From: Longimicrobiales bacterium
GTDB taxonomy: Bacteria; Gemmatimonadota; Gemmatimonadetes; Longimicrobiales; Gaopeijiaceae
NCBI GenBank assembly: GCA_958296005.1
Contig: CATQHQ010000002.1
Span: forward strand, 310,001 to 374,000
Length of the DNA stretch: 64,000 nucleotides
Direction of reading: 5' to 3'
Each line of letters starts with the position of its first letter. Within the stretch, counting starts at the first letter, position 1. The position numbers and the translations under genes are program-made. The notes under the pieces are model-generated. The model ran no database searches. It was not told the DNA's origin and saw only the letters and a program-made list of their open reading frames with translations. This document shows positions 11,369 through 20,051 of this stretch, in pieces.

Positions 11369-12793
11369 ATGACGTTTCGCTTCACGAAGATCGGTCCCGT
11401 GGACCACGCCGACATTACATTGGGCGACCTTACGATCATCGCCGGACGCAACAACACCGGAAAGACCTACTTGGTGTATGCACTGTACGGGTTCTTGAAG
11501 CAATGGTGGGAAGACTGGCCTCGGCCAGACGAACTCGCTAAAGGCGACTTTGGCGATTTCGTGACGGATCTCAAGCTGTCTCGGATCGTCAAGGCGCTTG
11601 GCAGATCGGAACGGGTCAGCATACCAATTTCACGTAGCGAACTTGACCCTCTACGCTTGGAGCTAGTCCACCGGTTTGCCAGTGACTTCTCGACCGCCAC
11701 CCTACCCGCCGTGTTCAATTCGGCGCCGGATATCTTCGAAGATGCACACATGTCTATTGACTTGGGCAAAGGCGACCCGAGCAACGGATACTTGGCCAAA
11801 ATCAAAGTCGTCAACCCTTCCTTTGGCACCATTGGGCTGAAGTACAACGGCCACGAGATCGTCTTGTCCGTAGACCGAGAGAGTACGGTACCTCACCGAC
11901 GACCTCCTCTAGTCAGTCTCCGCGATGTGCTTCTTTACCTTTTATTTCAGTTCGTACGGCCTCACTTCCCACGCCCGTTCATTCTCTCGGCGGAACGGTT
12001 CGGGATATCGTTGTTCTACAAGGAGTTGGACTTCACGAAAAGCCAACTCGTCGATATGCTTCAGAAAATGGGCAGCGACGGTGATCGCGACAGTCGCTCT
12101 CCGTTCTTGTTGATTGACAAGACTACGAGCAGGTACGCGCAGCCTATAAAAGACAACATCGACTATACAAGAAGTATCTACGACATTCAGAAAGAGAGGA
12201 GTCCTCTTGCGAACGACAAGCTCTTTGACGACATCAAGGACCTCATGGAGGGATACTACAAGGCGTCGAAGGATGCGATCTCTTTTCGAGCGAAAACTAG
12301 AGGAAAGCGGAGGTTCGATATTCCGCTTCACCTTGCGTCTTCTTCCGCACGCGGACTCGCCGACCTGTACTTCTATCTTCGTCACAAAGCGGCGAAGGAC
12401 GATCTGTTGATCATCGACGAACCTGAGAGTCATCTCGACACAGGCAACCAGGTCCTCCTGGCCCGCATACTCGCCCGTTTTGTACGAGCAGGGATCAAGG
12501 TATTGATAACAACTCACAGCGACTACGTCATCAAGGAGATCAACAATCTGATCATGCTCAGTCAGTTGGGCGACGACAACGTCGACACGCTTCGGTCACT
12601 GAACTACTCGGAGTCGGATCAGCTGGATCCTTCGTCCGTCCGTGCCTACGTGGCGCAGGGTCATCGCTTGACTCCTGCCGTTGTAGACGAGTTTGGAATT
12701 GACATGCCCGTCTTCGACGACACGATCGACAAGATCAATCGCGTGTCGAGAAAGCTGGCCGCTGAAGTGGAAAGCCTGCACGCGCAGGAATAG
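11369..12793 (+). CDS. AAA/ABC-type ATPase of the OLD/AAA_15-AAA_21 group, putative defence ATPase
   Basis: Cytoplasmic ATPase of 474 residues from the SMC/OLD-like group used by many antiphage systems. Seen: Walker A GRNNTGKT (26-33) after a short beta start MTFRFTKIGPVDHADITLGD, a long helical insertion (about 60-300), a serine-rich signature-like SSSARGLADLYF, Walker B LLIIDEPESHLD near 346-357, and a switch histidine in TTHSDYVIKEINN near 381. There is no TOPRIM domain, so it is not a complete OLD nuclease. Its composition is clearly lower in GC than its neighbours (by hand count 26 of 60 bases at 12121-12180). One base separates its stop from the next gene, which looks like a nuclease. 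Confidence 0.85.
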   Translation: MTFRFTKIGPVDHADITLGDLTIIAGRNNTGKTYLVYALYGFLKQWWEDWPRPDELAKGDFGDFVTDLKLSRIVKALGRSERVSIPISRSELDPLRLELVHRFASDFSTATLPAVFNSAPDIFEDAHMSIDLGKGDPSNGYLAKIKVVNPSFGTIGLKYNGHEIVLSVDRESTVPHRRPPLVSLRDVLLYLLFQFVRPHFPRPFILSAERFGISLFYKELDFTKSQLVDMLQKMGSDGDRDSRSPFLLIDKTTSRYAQPIKDNIDYTRSIYDIQKERSPLANDKLFDDIKDLMEGYYKASKDAISFRAKTRGKRRFDIPLHLASSSARGLADLYFYLRHKAAKDDLLIIDEPESHLDTGNQVLLARILARFVRAGIKVLITTHSDYVIKEINNLIMLSQLGDDNVDTLRSLNYSESDQLDPSSVRAYVAQGHRLTPAVVDEFGIDMPVFDDTIDKINRVSRKLAAEVESLHAQE

Positions 12794-12794
12794 G

Positions 12795-13370
12795 GTGTCA
12801 GGTACAAAGGGGTTTGCCGACCAGCTGGAAGACGTTCTGCGCGCTGATAAGTTGCAGACGATCAAACGTCGAGACGGTAGCCTAGAGGGCGACGTGGTCT
12901 TGAAGGAAACCGACGCCGACATGTGTTTCGGGGTTACAAGCCTTCCCATTTCCTCGACGGTTGTTAAAATCGGCAGCCTTCAACACTTGACTGGAGTGAA
13001 GGAGACCGGCGACTTGAGGAAGATCTGCGACTACTTATTGGTAATCCCCACTGGGAACCTGTGGAGCGCAGTCCTTATCGAAATGAAGAAGACGCTCGAC
13101 CAAAAGAACAAAGAAAAAGGCAGGGAGCAGCTGCGCCGTTCGATCCCGGTGGTGAAGTACCTTGAATCGCTGTGTGCGATCCAGGCGGAGCGCGACTGGG
13201 AGGTGGTAATGCGCTACGTGGTGGTTGCCGAGAAAGAAAGCCCACGGCTGGACAAGGGGCGCACCAGGGTGGTTGCCGGCTTCCGGCGGTGGCGAGAAAA
13301 ACACGAGAAAATCTCGGTTGCATTCTTTGTTGGAGACTCTCTTACCGCCAAGGCACTGCTCGCTGGCTAG
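12795..13370 (+). CDS. Putative PD-(D/E)XK-type nuclease paired with the upstream ATPase
   Basis: Protein of 191 residues in a family I do not recognise by name. The central block fits a PD-(D/E)XK core: Asp79 in KICDYLLVIP, then Glu96-X-Lys98 in AVLIEMKK sixteen residues later, then Gln112 and Ser116 in GREQLRRS, the order seen in restriction-like nucleases. The N-terminal 70 residues hold an acidic segment and the C-terminal 60 are beta-rich. The GTG at 12795 lies one base after the ATPase stop and gives the full domain. Tight coupling suggests an effector whose activity is gated by the ATPase. Nuclease assignment rests on motif spacing only. Confidence 0.6.
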   Translation: MSGTKGFADQLEDVLRADKLQTIKRRDGSLEGDVVLKETDADMCFGVTSLPISSTVVKIGSLQHLTGVKETGDLRKICDYLLVIPTGNLWSAVLIEMKKTLDQKNKEKGREQLRRSIPVVKYLESLCAIQAERDWEVVMRYVVVAEKESPRLDKGRTRVVAGFRRWREKHEKISVAFFVGDSLTAKALLAG

Positions 13371-13386
13371 CACCACCCCGGGGCCC

Positions 13387-14262
13387 CTAGGAGTTTGTCC
13401 GCCCTCCTAAGAAACGGTCCACGATCCGCTCCTTCTTGACGAGCGGGGTGCCGGTGCCTCCAGAGTGATGCATGACGATCTCTGCCGCGACCGACACGGC
13501 GATCTCGGCCGGAGTCTGGCCGCCCAGGTCGAGGCCGACGGGTGCCCGCACCCGCTTCATCTCCTCAAGGGTGAAGCCCTCTCGGGCAAGCTGTTCGTGG
13601 GTGGCGCGGACCCGGCGACGGCTCCCGATCATGCCTATGTAGGACGGCGGACGGCTCATGCGCAGCAGACGCACGAGGCACTCGTAATCGAATCGATGCC
13701 CTCGAGTCACGAGGACCACATGGTCGGCGGGGGCCAGCGGCGTGTCGGCGAAGGGGTCCCGGAAGTCGATCACACGAACGGCGGCGGCGTCGGGGAAGCG
13801 CGACGGGTCGGCGAACTGGGGGCGGTCGTCCAGAACCTCGACGCGGAACCCCAGCATCGCGGCGAGACGGGCCAACGGGGCGGCCACGTGCCCTGCGCCT
13901 ACGACCACCATCTTGGCTGAAGGGGCGTGAAGCTCGACGTATACCGTAGCCGTAGCCGCAGTGCCCGCCGAGTCCCTGTACTCGAAGTCGCGGCTGGCTC
14001 CCCCGGAGGTCTCCCGTGCGGGGAAGATCGTCGTAGCCGCTGCGGCGACCGCCTCGTCGAGGGCGGGAGCTCCCAGGGAGCCGCCGGTCTCGCCGCCGCC
14101 GCTCGCGCCCTCCGCCAGCCACCACCGACGGCCGGTCAGCGCACCGCCGGGGGAGCGAGTGACCACTGCCGTGTAGATGCGCCGACCCGCCTCGGTGGCC
14201 GCTACCACCGCCGCCGCAACCTGGGCAGGCGACGGATTACGGTCGAAAGAGGTCTGCAACAT
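13387..14262 (-). CDS. XdhC-family protein with C-terminal Rossmann domain
   Basis: Cytoplasmic molybdenum-cofactor chaperone/sulfuration factor of the XdhC type, 291 residues from the ATG at 14262. The C-terminal half is diagnostic: VVVGAGHVAAPLARL (about 120-134), VLVTRGHRFDYE, IGMIGSRRRV, and PVGLDLGGQTPAEIAVSVAAE. The N-terminal 110 residues look like a poorly conserved version of the XdhC_CoxI domain. The start overlaps the end of the DNA methyltransferase gene by 26 bases in another frame on the same strand. The gene is GC-rich like the host chromosome, unlike the genes on either side. It converges with the ATPase/nuclease pair, separated by 16 bases. Confidence 0.87.
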   Translation of the reverse strand: MLQTSFDRNPSPAQVAAAVVAATEAGRRIYTAVVTRSPGGALTGRRWWLAEGASGGGETGGSLGAPALDEAVAAAATTIFPARETSGGASRDFEYRDSAGTAATATVYVELHAPSAKMVVVGAGHVAAPLARLAAMLGFRVEVLDDRPQFADPSRFPDAAAVRVIDFRDPFADTPLAPADHVVLVTRGHRFDYECLVRLLRMSRPPSYIGMIGSRRRVRATHEQLAREGFTLEEMKRVRAPVGLDLGGQTPAEIAVSVAAEIVMHHSGGTGTPLVKKERIVDRFLGGRTNS

Positions 14263-15148
14263 CTGCCAAGCGTCGCCGCGCAGTCGCGCAGTACTCTTCC
14301 GATACGTCGATGCCAACGAAGCTCCTGTTGTTGCGGCGGGCTGCCACGCAGGTTGTTCCAACTCCGACAAACGGGTCCAGTACAACGTCCCTTTGGAAGC
14401 TGAAGAGCTGCATTACGCGACGCGCCAGCTCCTCTGGAAAGATTGCTGGATGGCGAAAGTCCCGCATACGACGCTCTGGCGGGATCGACCACTTGGCTAC
14501 CACCCATTCCTTGAACGAGTCCGCGCTGATGTCGGCGTCTGCCGGGTCACCGGACTTGCGGAGGTCGCCCTTGCAGAAGACTTCCAAGAACTCCCATGTG
14601 TACTTCAGGTACGGGCTCGACGGGCTCTTCCAGCTCCCCCATGCCGTATAGTTGCAGTTGTAGTTGTTCTTCTCCCACAGTATCTCGCCTTTCCAGATCA
14701 GGCGTCGCTTCATCAGATAGCTGGAGATGATGTGATGGCTAGGGATGTAGTCGGAAAACAACGGCTGCACGTTCACAACGATCCTTCCACCATGCTTCAG
14801 CACTCGGATGCACTCATCCAGCACGCGGAAGAGCTTGGCGAAGTACGATTCCCAGTCGGCTGCGTCGCCGTCCGAGTCGTCGTCGGCACCCGAATAATCG
14901 AGGCCAAAGTTGTATGGTGGCGACGTGAAGACCAGATCAATGCAGTTGTCCGGCAGCTCCCTCAGCAGGACCTCGCTGTCGCCGCACACGATCTGATCCC
15001 TGAACGTCTCGGGAAGGGGGTTCTCCTGGGTCTCGAACGTGTGATCCCTCGCATAGTAGTGCTTGCCTCTGCGCCGCTCCTTGTTCTTGCGATCGACGAC
15101 CTTGCGTTCGATCTGCCGGTACTTGGTGGCGTCACGGACGGCGGTCAT
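14237..15148 (-). CDS. DNA methyltransferase, beta-class, probably cytosine-N4-specific
   Basis: SAM-dependent methyltransferase of 303 residues. The catalytic motif IV TSPPYN (75-80, in DLVFTSPPYNFGLDY) precedes SAM-binding motif I DPFVGVGT (258-265), the order of beta-class amino-methyltransferases. SPPY rather than DPPY favours N4-cytosine, though adenine methylation is not excluded. A lysine/arginine-rich head (10-35) precedes the catalytic domain. Its ATG overlaps the MocA-like stop (ATGA), and its end overlaps the XdhC start by 26 bases, so it is wedged into a cofactor operon. Local GC is low (27 of 60 bases at 14641-14700 by hand count), indicating transfer. No restriction enzyme gene is directly adjacent. 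Confidence 0.88.
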   Translation of the reverse strand: MTAVRDATKYRQIERKVVDRKNKERRRGKHYYARDHTFETQENPLPETFRDQIVCGDSEVLLRELPDNCIDLVFTSPPYNFGLDYSGADDDSDGDAADWESYFAKLFRVLDECIRVLKHGGRIVVNVQPLFSDYIPSHHIISSYLMKRRLIWKGEILWEKNNYNCNYTAWGSWKSPSSPYLKYTWEFLEVFCKGDLRKSGDPADADISADSFKEWVVAKWSIPPERRMRDFRHPAIFPEELARRVMQLFSFQRDVVLDPFVGVGTTCVAARRNNRSFVGIDVSEEYCATARRRLADVADLFRP

Positions 15149-15801
15149 CGGTCGTCTCCGGCCGACGAAGGGGCGGGGAACCGCGAACGGTACTCTTCGG
15201 GGGTGTCCAGATCGTCGGCGGTACCGGGATCCAGGACAGGGACTTCCAGGACTCGCGCGGCGACTCGTCTGACCACGCCTCTCGCTCCTTCGGCCAAGTC
15301 GTCTCGGTAGAACTCGGGGGCGACGTCCATGTCGGCCAGCACCGGGTGTCCTCGCTCGGAGCCAAACCGTGGGACCACGATCGCGGCATCGGAACGGGCC
15401 CAACCGTCGATCAGCAACCGCACGGTCTCCGATGCCGCTGCCGGGTTGTCCACAGGCGTGAACACTACGGCGCCCGACGGCTCGCGCAACTCCCGAAGGT
15501 GGTCCAGCGCGACCCGCAGGGACCCGATCTGGCCGCCCGCGCCTCCCGGGTTGACTACCGCTCGGCCCGGGCCCTGGGCCACCTCCGCGGCCACTGGTCC
15601 GTCCGCCGACGGCACGACCACCAGCACCGGATCGCACCCGCCGTCCGACAAGGTCGAGGCCAGCCGGTTCAAGAAGGTGGTGCCGCCCGCGTCCAGCAAC
15701 GCCTTCGGCTGTCCCATCCGGGTGGAGCCCCCGGCGGCCAGCACGGCGCCGGCGACGCGAAGGCCTGCCCTGGATCTCGCCGCGGCTGGCGGGGCCGTCA
15801 C
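15145..15801 (-). CDS. MocA/MobA-like nucleotidyltransferase (molybdenum cofactor cytidylyltransferase-like)
   Basis: Predicted to attach CMP or GMP to molybdopterin cofactor for xanthine- or CO-dehydrogenase-type enzymes. The 218-residue protein carries the family's N-terminal loop AGAVLAAGGSTRMGQPKALL, a central FTPVDNPAA metal-binding segment and GSERGHPVL near the C-terminus. These match MocA-like NTP_transf_3 proteins that travel with XdhC. The GTG at 15801 overlaps the FadB-like stop by four bases (GTGA); its own stop overlaps the methyltransferase ATG. XdhC downstream supports a molybdo-enzyme accessory role. The structural enzyme must lie outside the window. Confidence 0.85.
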   Translation of the reverse strand: MTAPPAAARSRAGLRVAGAVLAAGGSTRMGQPKALLDAGGTTFLNRLASTLSDGGCDPVLVVVPSADGPVAAEVAQGPGRAVVNPGGAGGQIGSLRVALDHLRELREPSGAVVFTPVDNPAAASETVRLLIDGWARSDAAIVVPRFGSERGHPVLADMDVAPEFYRDDLAEGARGVVRRVAARVLEVPVLDPGTADDLDTPEEYRSRFPAPSSAGDDR

Positions 15802-18011
15802 GCCTTCGCCGCCGCCCCCGGGAACGCACGGTGAAAGGCCGTACCCGACTCTCCCAGCTCCGCCACCAAATCGCAGGGCTCGAACCGAGCGCCGAACCGC
15901 TCGTGAAGCGCCTTCAGCGACGCGAGCACGTCGCGGGTCCCCCGGTCGTCGGCGTACTTCAGCAGGCCGCCCCGGAACGGCGGGAAGCCGGTGCCCATGA
16001 CCATCCCAAGGTCCACGTCGGCCGCCGAGGCCACGACCCCGTCCTCCAGCACTCGCCCGGCCTCGTTGACCATTGCCAAGCCCAGCCGCTCCACAACGTC
16101 GTTGGCCCGAACGCCGGACCGGGGTGCGCCCAGTCCCATCTCTCCGTACACGTCGGGGTCGAGGCCCTGCTGCTTCCCGTTCTTGTAGAGGTAGAAGCCC
16201 CGTCCCCCCTTCCGGCCCAGTCGCCCCGACTTCGCGAGCGACACCAACGCCGAGGCCGGTGCCATCCGCTCGCCGAACGCCTGCCCCAGAGTTGCGCCGG
16301 CGTGGGCGGCGACGTCGATCCCCACTTCGTCGATCAGGCGATACGGTCCCATCGGCATCCCGAAGCCGGTCCACGCCCGGTCCACGGCCTGGGCGTCCAT
16401 TCCTTCCGCCAGCATGTGACCGGCTTCGTTCAAGCACGCTCCGAGGATGCGGTTCACCAGAAACCCGGGTCCGTCGCGAGTCACCACCGGGACCTTGCCC
16501 AGCCGAACGGCCAGGGCGGCGACAGTCTCCACCGTGTCCGGGTGCGTCGACTTTCCCCTGACCACCTCCACCAGGGGCATCCGATGGACCGGGTTGAAGA
16601 AGTGCATCCCGGCGAACTGCTCTGGACGGGACAACGCCCCCGCTAAACGGTCCACGGAGAGGGAGGACGTGTTGGTCGCCAGCACCGCGTCCGCTGCCAT
16701 CTCCGCCTCCGTCTCCACCAGCACGGCTTGCTTCACGTCGGCCCGCTCCACGACCGCCTCCACCACCAGCCCCGCCTGCCCGACTCCCGCGTAGTCGAGC
16801 CCTCCGGATACCAGCGCCATCTTCCGCTCGGCCTCGCGGCGTCGAAGCTTGCGACGCTTCACGGCGCCGTCGAACAGCGACCGCGCGTGGGCGAGTCCCC
16901 CCAAGACTGCCTCGTGGCGGATGTCCTTCATGCGCGTGGGGATATCCCGATAGGCGGCCAGCTGGGCGATCCCGCCCCCCATGACCCCGGCGCCGATCAC
17001 CGCGAGCCGCTTCACGCACGTCGCGTCGCCGCCCTTCGCCCAGGGACCCTTTCGCGCGCGCTCTCGGAGCCCGAACAGGAAGAGGAGGTTCCTGCACGCC
17101 GAAGAGACCAGCAGCTCGCCCGCCGCCCGCGCCTCCAGCTCCAGGCCGGCCGCCACCGACCGTCCGCGGCTCCTGCGGACCACGTCCAGAACGATCAGGG
17201 GGGCAGGGTATCGGCCTCCCGTCCGCTTGAGGACCTGCTTTCGAGCGGTGCGCAGAACCATTGCGCGGCCCGGAGGGGTGCCGTCCAGGAACCACGCGAG
17301 GAGGCTTCTCCGCCGGGGGGTACGCCGCCTGCGGGTGCGCCGCCGGGGTGCGGTGCCGTCGGCCAACTCCCGCGCGAACGCCCAGCTCCGGTACTCGAAC
17401 TGCTCCAAGGGGAACACCTGGTCCACCAGCCCGATCCGCGCAGCCTTAGAGGCGCTGGCGGGCTTTCCGGACAGCACGAGTCCCAGCGCGGCCCGCAACC
17501 CTACGAGACGGGGCAGGCGAGTCGTGCCGCCCCAGGCCGGGAGGATGCCCAGCTGCACCTCGGGGAGCCCCAGTCGCGTATCGTCGCCGTCGGCGGCCAC
17601 CCGCCAGTCGCAAGCCAGGGCCAACTCGGTTCCGCCGCCCAGGCACACGCCGCGCACCATCGCCACGGTGGGCACGGGCAACGCCGCAAGGCGGGAGAAG
17701 ACGGCTTGGCCGGTCCGAGCCGCCTGGGCGCCCGCTCGTGCGTCCGTCACGGCGGCGATCGCCTCGATGTCCGCTCCGGCAATGAAGGAGCGGGGCTTCC
17801 CGGACTTCACCAGGAGTGCCCGCAACACACCCCGAGCGACGGCGTTCTCCGCTTCGGCCACGGCGGCGTCCAAGCGCCTCATGACCTCTGCGGTGAGAAC
17901 GTTTTGGCTACGGGATGGATCGTCGAATACGATCTGGCCGATGCCCTCGGCCTCGATCCGAAACCGCGGGTTCACGGCCGAAGCTGCCACGCCGGCTCCC
18001 GGACTCGGCAC
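15798..18011 (-). CDS. FadB/FadJ-type bifunctional enoyl-CoA hydratase / 3-hydroxyacyl-CoA dehydrogenase
   Basis: Beta-oxidation multienzyme that hydrates trans-2-enoyl-CoA and oxidises the 3-hydroxyacyl-CoA with NAD. The 737 residues fit FadJ/FadB length. The N-terminal crotonase domain has the oxyanion loop and both catalytic glutamates in CLGGGTELALACDWR and PEVQLGILPAWGG. An arginine-rich linker (about residues 220-235) follows. The dehydrogenase begins with VIGAGVMGGGIAQ and contains the HFFNPVHRMPLVEVV block and two C-terminal 3HCDH helical domains. No thiolase partner is adjacent. It is followed by the MocA-like gene with a four-base overlap, an odd pairing unless this is one long transcript. 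Confidence 0.93.
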   Translation of the reverse strand: MPSPGAGVAASAVNPRFRIEAEGIGQIVFDDPSRSQNVLTAEVMRRLDAAVAEAENAVARGVLRALLVKSGKPRSFIAGADIEAIAAVTDARAGAQAARTGQAVFSRLAALPVPTVAMVRGVCLGGGTELALACDWRVAADGDDTRLGLPEVQLGILPAWGGTTRLPRLVGLRAALGLVLSGKPASASKAARIGLVDQVFPLEQFEYRSWAFARELADGTAPRRRTRRRRTPRRRSLLAWFLDGTPPGRAMVLRTARKQVLKRTGGRYPAPLIVLDVVRRSRGRSVAAGLELEARAAGELLVSSACRNLLFLFGLRERARKGPWAKGGDATCVKRLAVIGAGVMGGGIAQLAAYRDIPTRMKDIRHEAVLGGLAHARSLFDGAVKRRKLRRREAERKMALVSGGLDYAGVGQAGLVVEAVVERADVKQAVLVETEAEMAADAVLATNTSSLSVDRLAGALSRPEQFAGMHFFNPVHRMPLVEVVRGKSTHPDTVETVAALAVRLGKVPVVTRDGPGFLVNRILGACLNEAGHMLAEGMDAQAVDRAWTGFGMPMGPYRLIDEVGIDVAAHAGATLGQAFGERMAPASALVSLAKSGRLGRKGGRGFYLYKNGKQQGLDPDVYGEMGLGAPRSGVRANDVVERLGLAMVNEAGRVLEDGVVASAADVDLGMVMGTGFPPFRGGLLKYADDRGTRDVLASLKALHERFGARFEPCDLVAELGESGTAFHRAFPGAAAKA

Positions 18012-18030
18012 CGGCGGCCCCCGCGAGGGG

Positions 18031-18798
18031 TCAGAAGATCGGCCTGACCTCGGCGTTCTCCCCGGTTAGGCGAAGCTCCGCGGGTTCTCCCCTCGCCACG
18101 TCGACCGGCTCGTTCCAGTAGAGTTCGTCGTAGGGCCGTTCGTAGCGCGCGTAGACCCAGTACCGGCCTGGCGGCACCTCGAACTGGGCGACGCCTTCCA
18201 CGCCGGTGGTGTCGGCGGCCTGATCAAGGCCCGACATCTCCATCTTGGCCCCGAACACCATGTCCACGTCCGCAAACGCTTGGTCTGCCCAGTTCGCTTG
18301 GGCGACCCTCATGCTGTCCATGCGGCCGATGCCGGCGGCCTGAAGCGACTCGAACCGCGCGAAGTCGGCAGCGACGCGCCGCTCCGCCCGCTCGTACTGG
18401 GCGTTCAGATCGGACCACTCGTTGAAGATCCTCCGGTACTGGCTCTCGCCTCGGTTCAGCCCCTCCATTGCGGAGTTCAGCTTGGCCAGGGTGTCCCGCA
18501 GGGTGTTCCACTGGGTCTCGTTGTCCAGCCACTGCCGCTGGGCCGCGGCGATCTCGTCCCGCATCGCCAGGAGGTCATCGGGAATCCGGGGTTCCGGCAT
18601 GTCCGCGACGCCGGTCAACGAGTCGAAGACCTGGTCGCGGTCGTAGGGCAGCAGGCGAACCTCGATCCCGTCTAGGGACGACATCGATTCGCCCTCTCCA
18701 CTCGCGGGCTCGACGAAGATCGTGAGTTGCGCTGGTCCGCACGCCGCGAGGGCGACGGAGACGAAGAGCGCGAGGCCCAAGCCGAACGTGTTTCGCAT
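18031..18798 (-). CDS. Coiled-coil envelope lipoprotein of unknown function
   Basis: Predicted lipoprotein of 255 residues; I recognise no family. The first 20 residues are a signal peptide ending in VALAAC. Residues about 75-170 are strongly helical and rich in Gln, Glu, Arg and Asn, consistent with a coiled coil. The last 70 residues are beta-rich (GVAQFEVPPGRYWVYARYER), similar to the C-terminal half of carboxypeptidase-regulatory folds. It lies 19 bases upstream of the FadB-like gene and may share its transcript. Its role could be structural in the cell envelope. Confidence 0.75.
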   Translation of the reverse strand: MRNTFGLGLALFVSVALAACGPAQLTIFVEPASGEGESMSSLDGIEVRLLPYDRDQVFDSLTGVADMPEPRIPDDLLAMRDEIAAAQRQWLDNETQWNTLRDTLAKLNSAMEGLNRGESQYRRIFNEWSDLNAQYERAERRVAADFARFESLQAAGIGRMDSMRVAQANWADQAFADVDMVFGAKMEMSGLDQAADTTGVEGVAQFEVPPGRYWVYARYERPYDELYWNEPVDVARGEPAELRLTGENAEVRPIF

Positions 18799-18905
18799 CT
18801 TTGACTTCCCCTAGTGACTGGCCATTCGGCGGTTGGGACGGCTGAACGCCCGCACCGCCGGAGAATCCGAACCGCTGGTCAAACTAAGGATCGGAACGCG
18901 CGGCA

Positions 18906-20051
18906 TCAAGTTCCGTAGAGCACCCTCACGGATAGGCGGAGACCCATTGCGGCGTCCGCGACGCTCTCCAGAGACGGCGGGACCGTGGGCGTCGCAACGA
19001 AGGCGCTGGCCTGATCAGCCGACGCGCCCCGCAACAAGGCTTCGGCGGCGGCTCGCGCGCAAGTTGCGGGGTTGGCCAGCCGCCGACTCTGGATTCCCCT
19101 GGCTCGGCGCATCAGGCTCCGGATCCGCTGAGCGTCCGGTTCTACCGCAGACGGTCCGCCGTCGCCGCCCGCTGCGATTGCGGCGAGCACCCGATCCAGG
19201 CGATCCTCCCAAGCGCCGGCTTCCCCGCGTCTGGTGGAAAAGCGAACGAGCAGTCGGCCCGCCGCATCGATCTCGGTGGCGAGCTCGTAGAGCGCCGGAT
19301 CTCGAAGTGACTCGATCCAACCTTCCAGGACGAGGCGCAGGAAGTCGGCTTGCAGCAGCGTCGTTTCCGGGCGGAAGTGATAGGCCGAGCCCACCCAGGA
19401 GGTGACCACGTCCGCAGGGACCTCGGCGCGCACGGGTTCGCCCGGAACGAGGTCCCCGAGGGAGCGGAGAAGCACGGTGCCGGTGCCGTCGGACCCGCCG
19501 GCCGGATTGCCGGGTCGCACGACCACCCACGCGGATCCGCCGAGGCGGGACCGAGCCGCTCCGCGATCGATTTCCGGGTCGCGCAGGCGGGCTGCGAACG
19601 CCGCTTTGAAGCCAGATCTGGGGGAACCTTCCCGGAACGCCTCCTCCCGGGCGAGGGCGTCGGAGGCCGCCGTCAGGTGACGGGAGGCGACAGGGCTCCC
19701 GGCGAGGCGCCGCATCGTCTGCAGCACTTCGTCCAGAACGCCAGGCGCAGCCGTCGCCACGAAGTAGCGCCCCGATCCGTCCCGCTCCATCGCCACCTGG
19801 GCCGGCAGGCTCGCGGTTGCCTCCTGAAGGGCTGCCAAGAAGGCGCGGTCGGCGACTCGGAGGGCGCGCTCTTCCTCCGGGCTGCCGGCCGGGGCGGCCG
19901 GCAGCGCCAGCGCCGCCGCCGCAGCGGAGGACCAAGCTCTCTCGACGACGAGCGGCTCGTCGAGCTGGGCGGAGAGCGTGACCGGCGTCGTCAGCGCCGC
20001 TGCCAAGGCCGGAAGGCACCTCCGCCGGAGCGCGCGCCTTCCCCAGGTCAC
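18906..20051 (-). CDS. Secreted M16-like protein, second subunit, no catalytic motif
   Basis: Exported protein of 381 residues with a basic, hydrophobic signal sequence ending near TLSAQ. The body has the alternating Ala/Arg/Leu-rich helices and beta strands typical of M16 (insulinase/pitrilysin) halves. I see no HXXEH zinc motif or the more distant glutamate ligand. The GTG at 20051 overlaps the stop of the upstream M16-like gene by four bases, implying a coupled two-subunit assembly as in heterodimeric M16 peptidases, but here neither subunit appears catalytic. Family assignment is tentative. Confidence 0.5.
   Translation of the reverse strand: MTWGRRALRRRCLPALAAALTTPVTLSAQLDEPLVVERAWSSAAAAALALPAAPAGSPEEERALRVADRAFLAALQEATASLPAQVAMERDGSGRYFVATAAPGVLDEVLQTMRRLAGSPVASRHLTAASDALAREEAFREGSPRSGFKAAFAARLRDPEIDRGAARSRLGGSAWVVVRPGNPAGGSDGTGTVLLRSLGDLVPGEPVRAEVPADVVTSWVGSAYHFRPETTLLQADFLRLVLEGWIESLRDPALYELATEIDAAGRLLVRFSTRRGEAGAWEDRLDRVLAAIAAGGDGGPSAVEPDAQRIRSLMRRARGIQSRRLANPATCARAAAEALLRGASADQASAFVATPTVPPSLESVADAAMGLRLSVRVLYGT

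Noticed and set aside
13371-13392. GC-rich palindrome CCCCGGGGCCCC between converging genes as terminator
   Set aside because: Too short to form a stable hairpin with a proper loop and no T-run on either strand.
7973-14262. Idea that the two XdhC pieces are one gene broken by insertion
   Set aside because: Each has its own start and a natural domain end, and the larger one retains its own N-terminal region. Separate small XdhC-domain genes are known, so only the operon, not a gene, seems interrupted.
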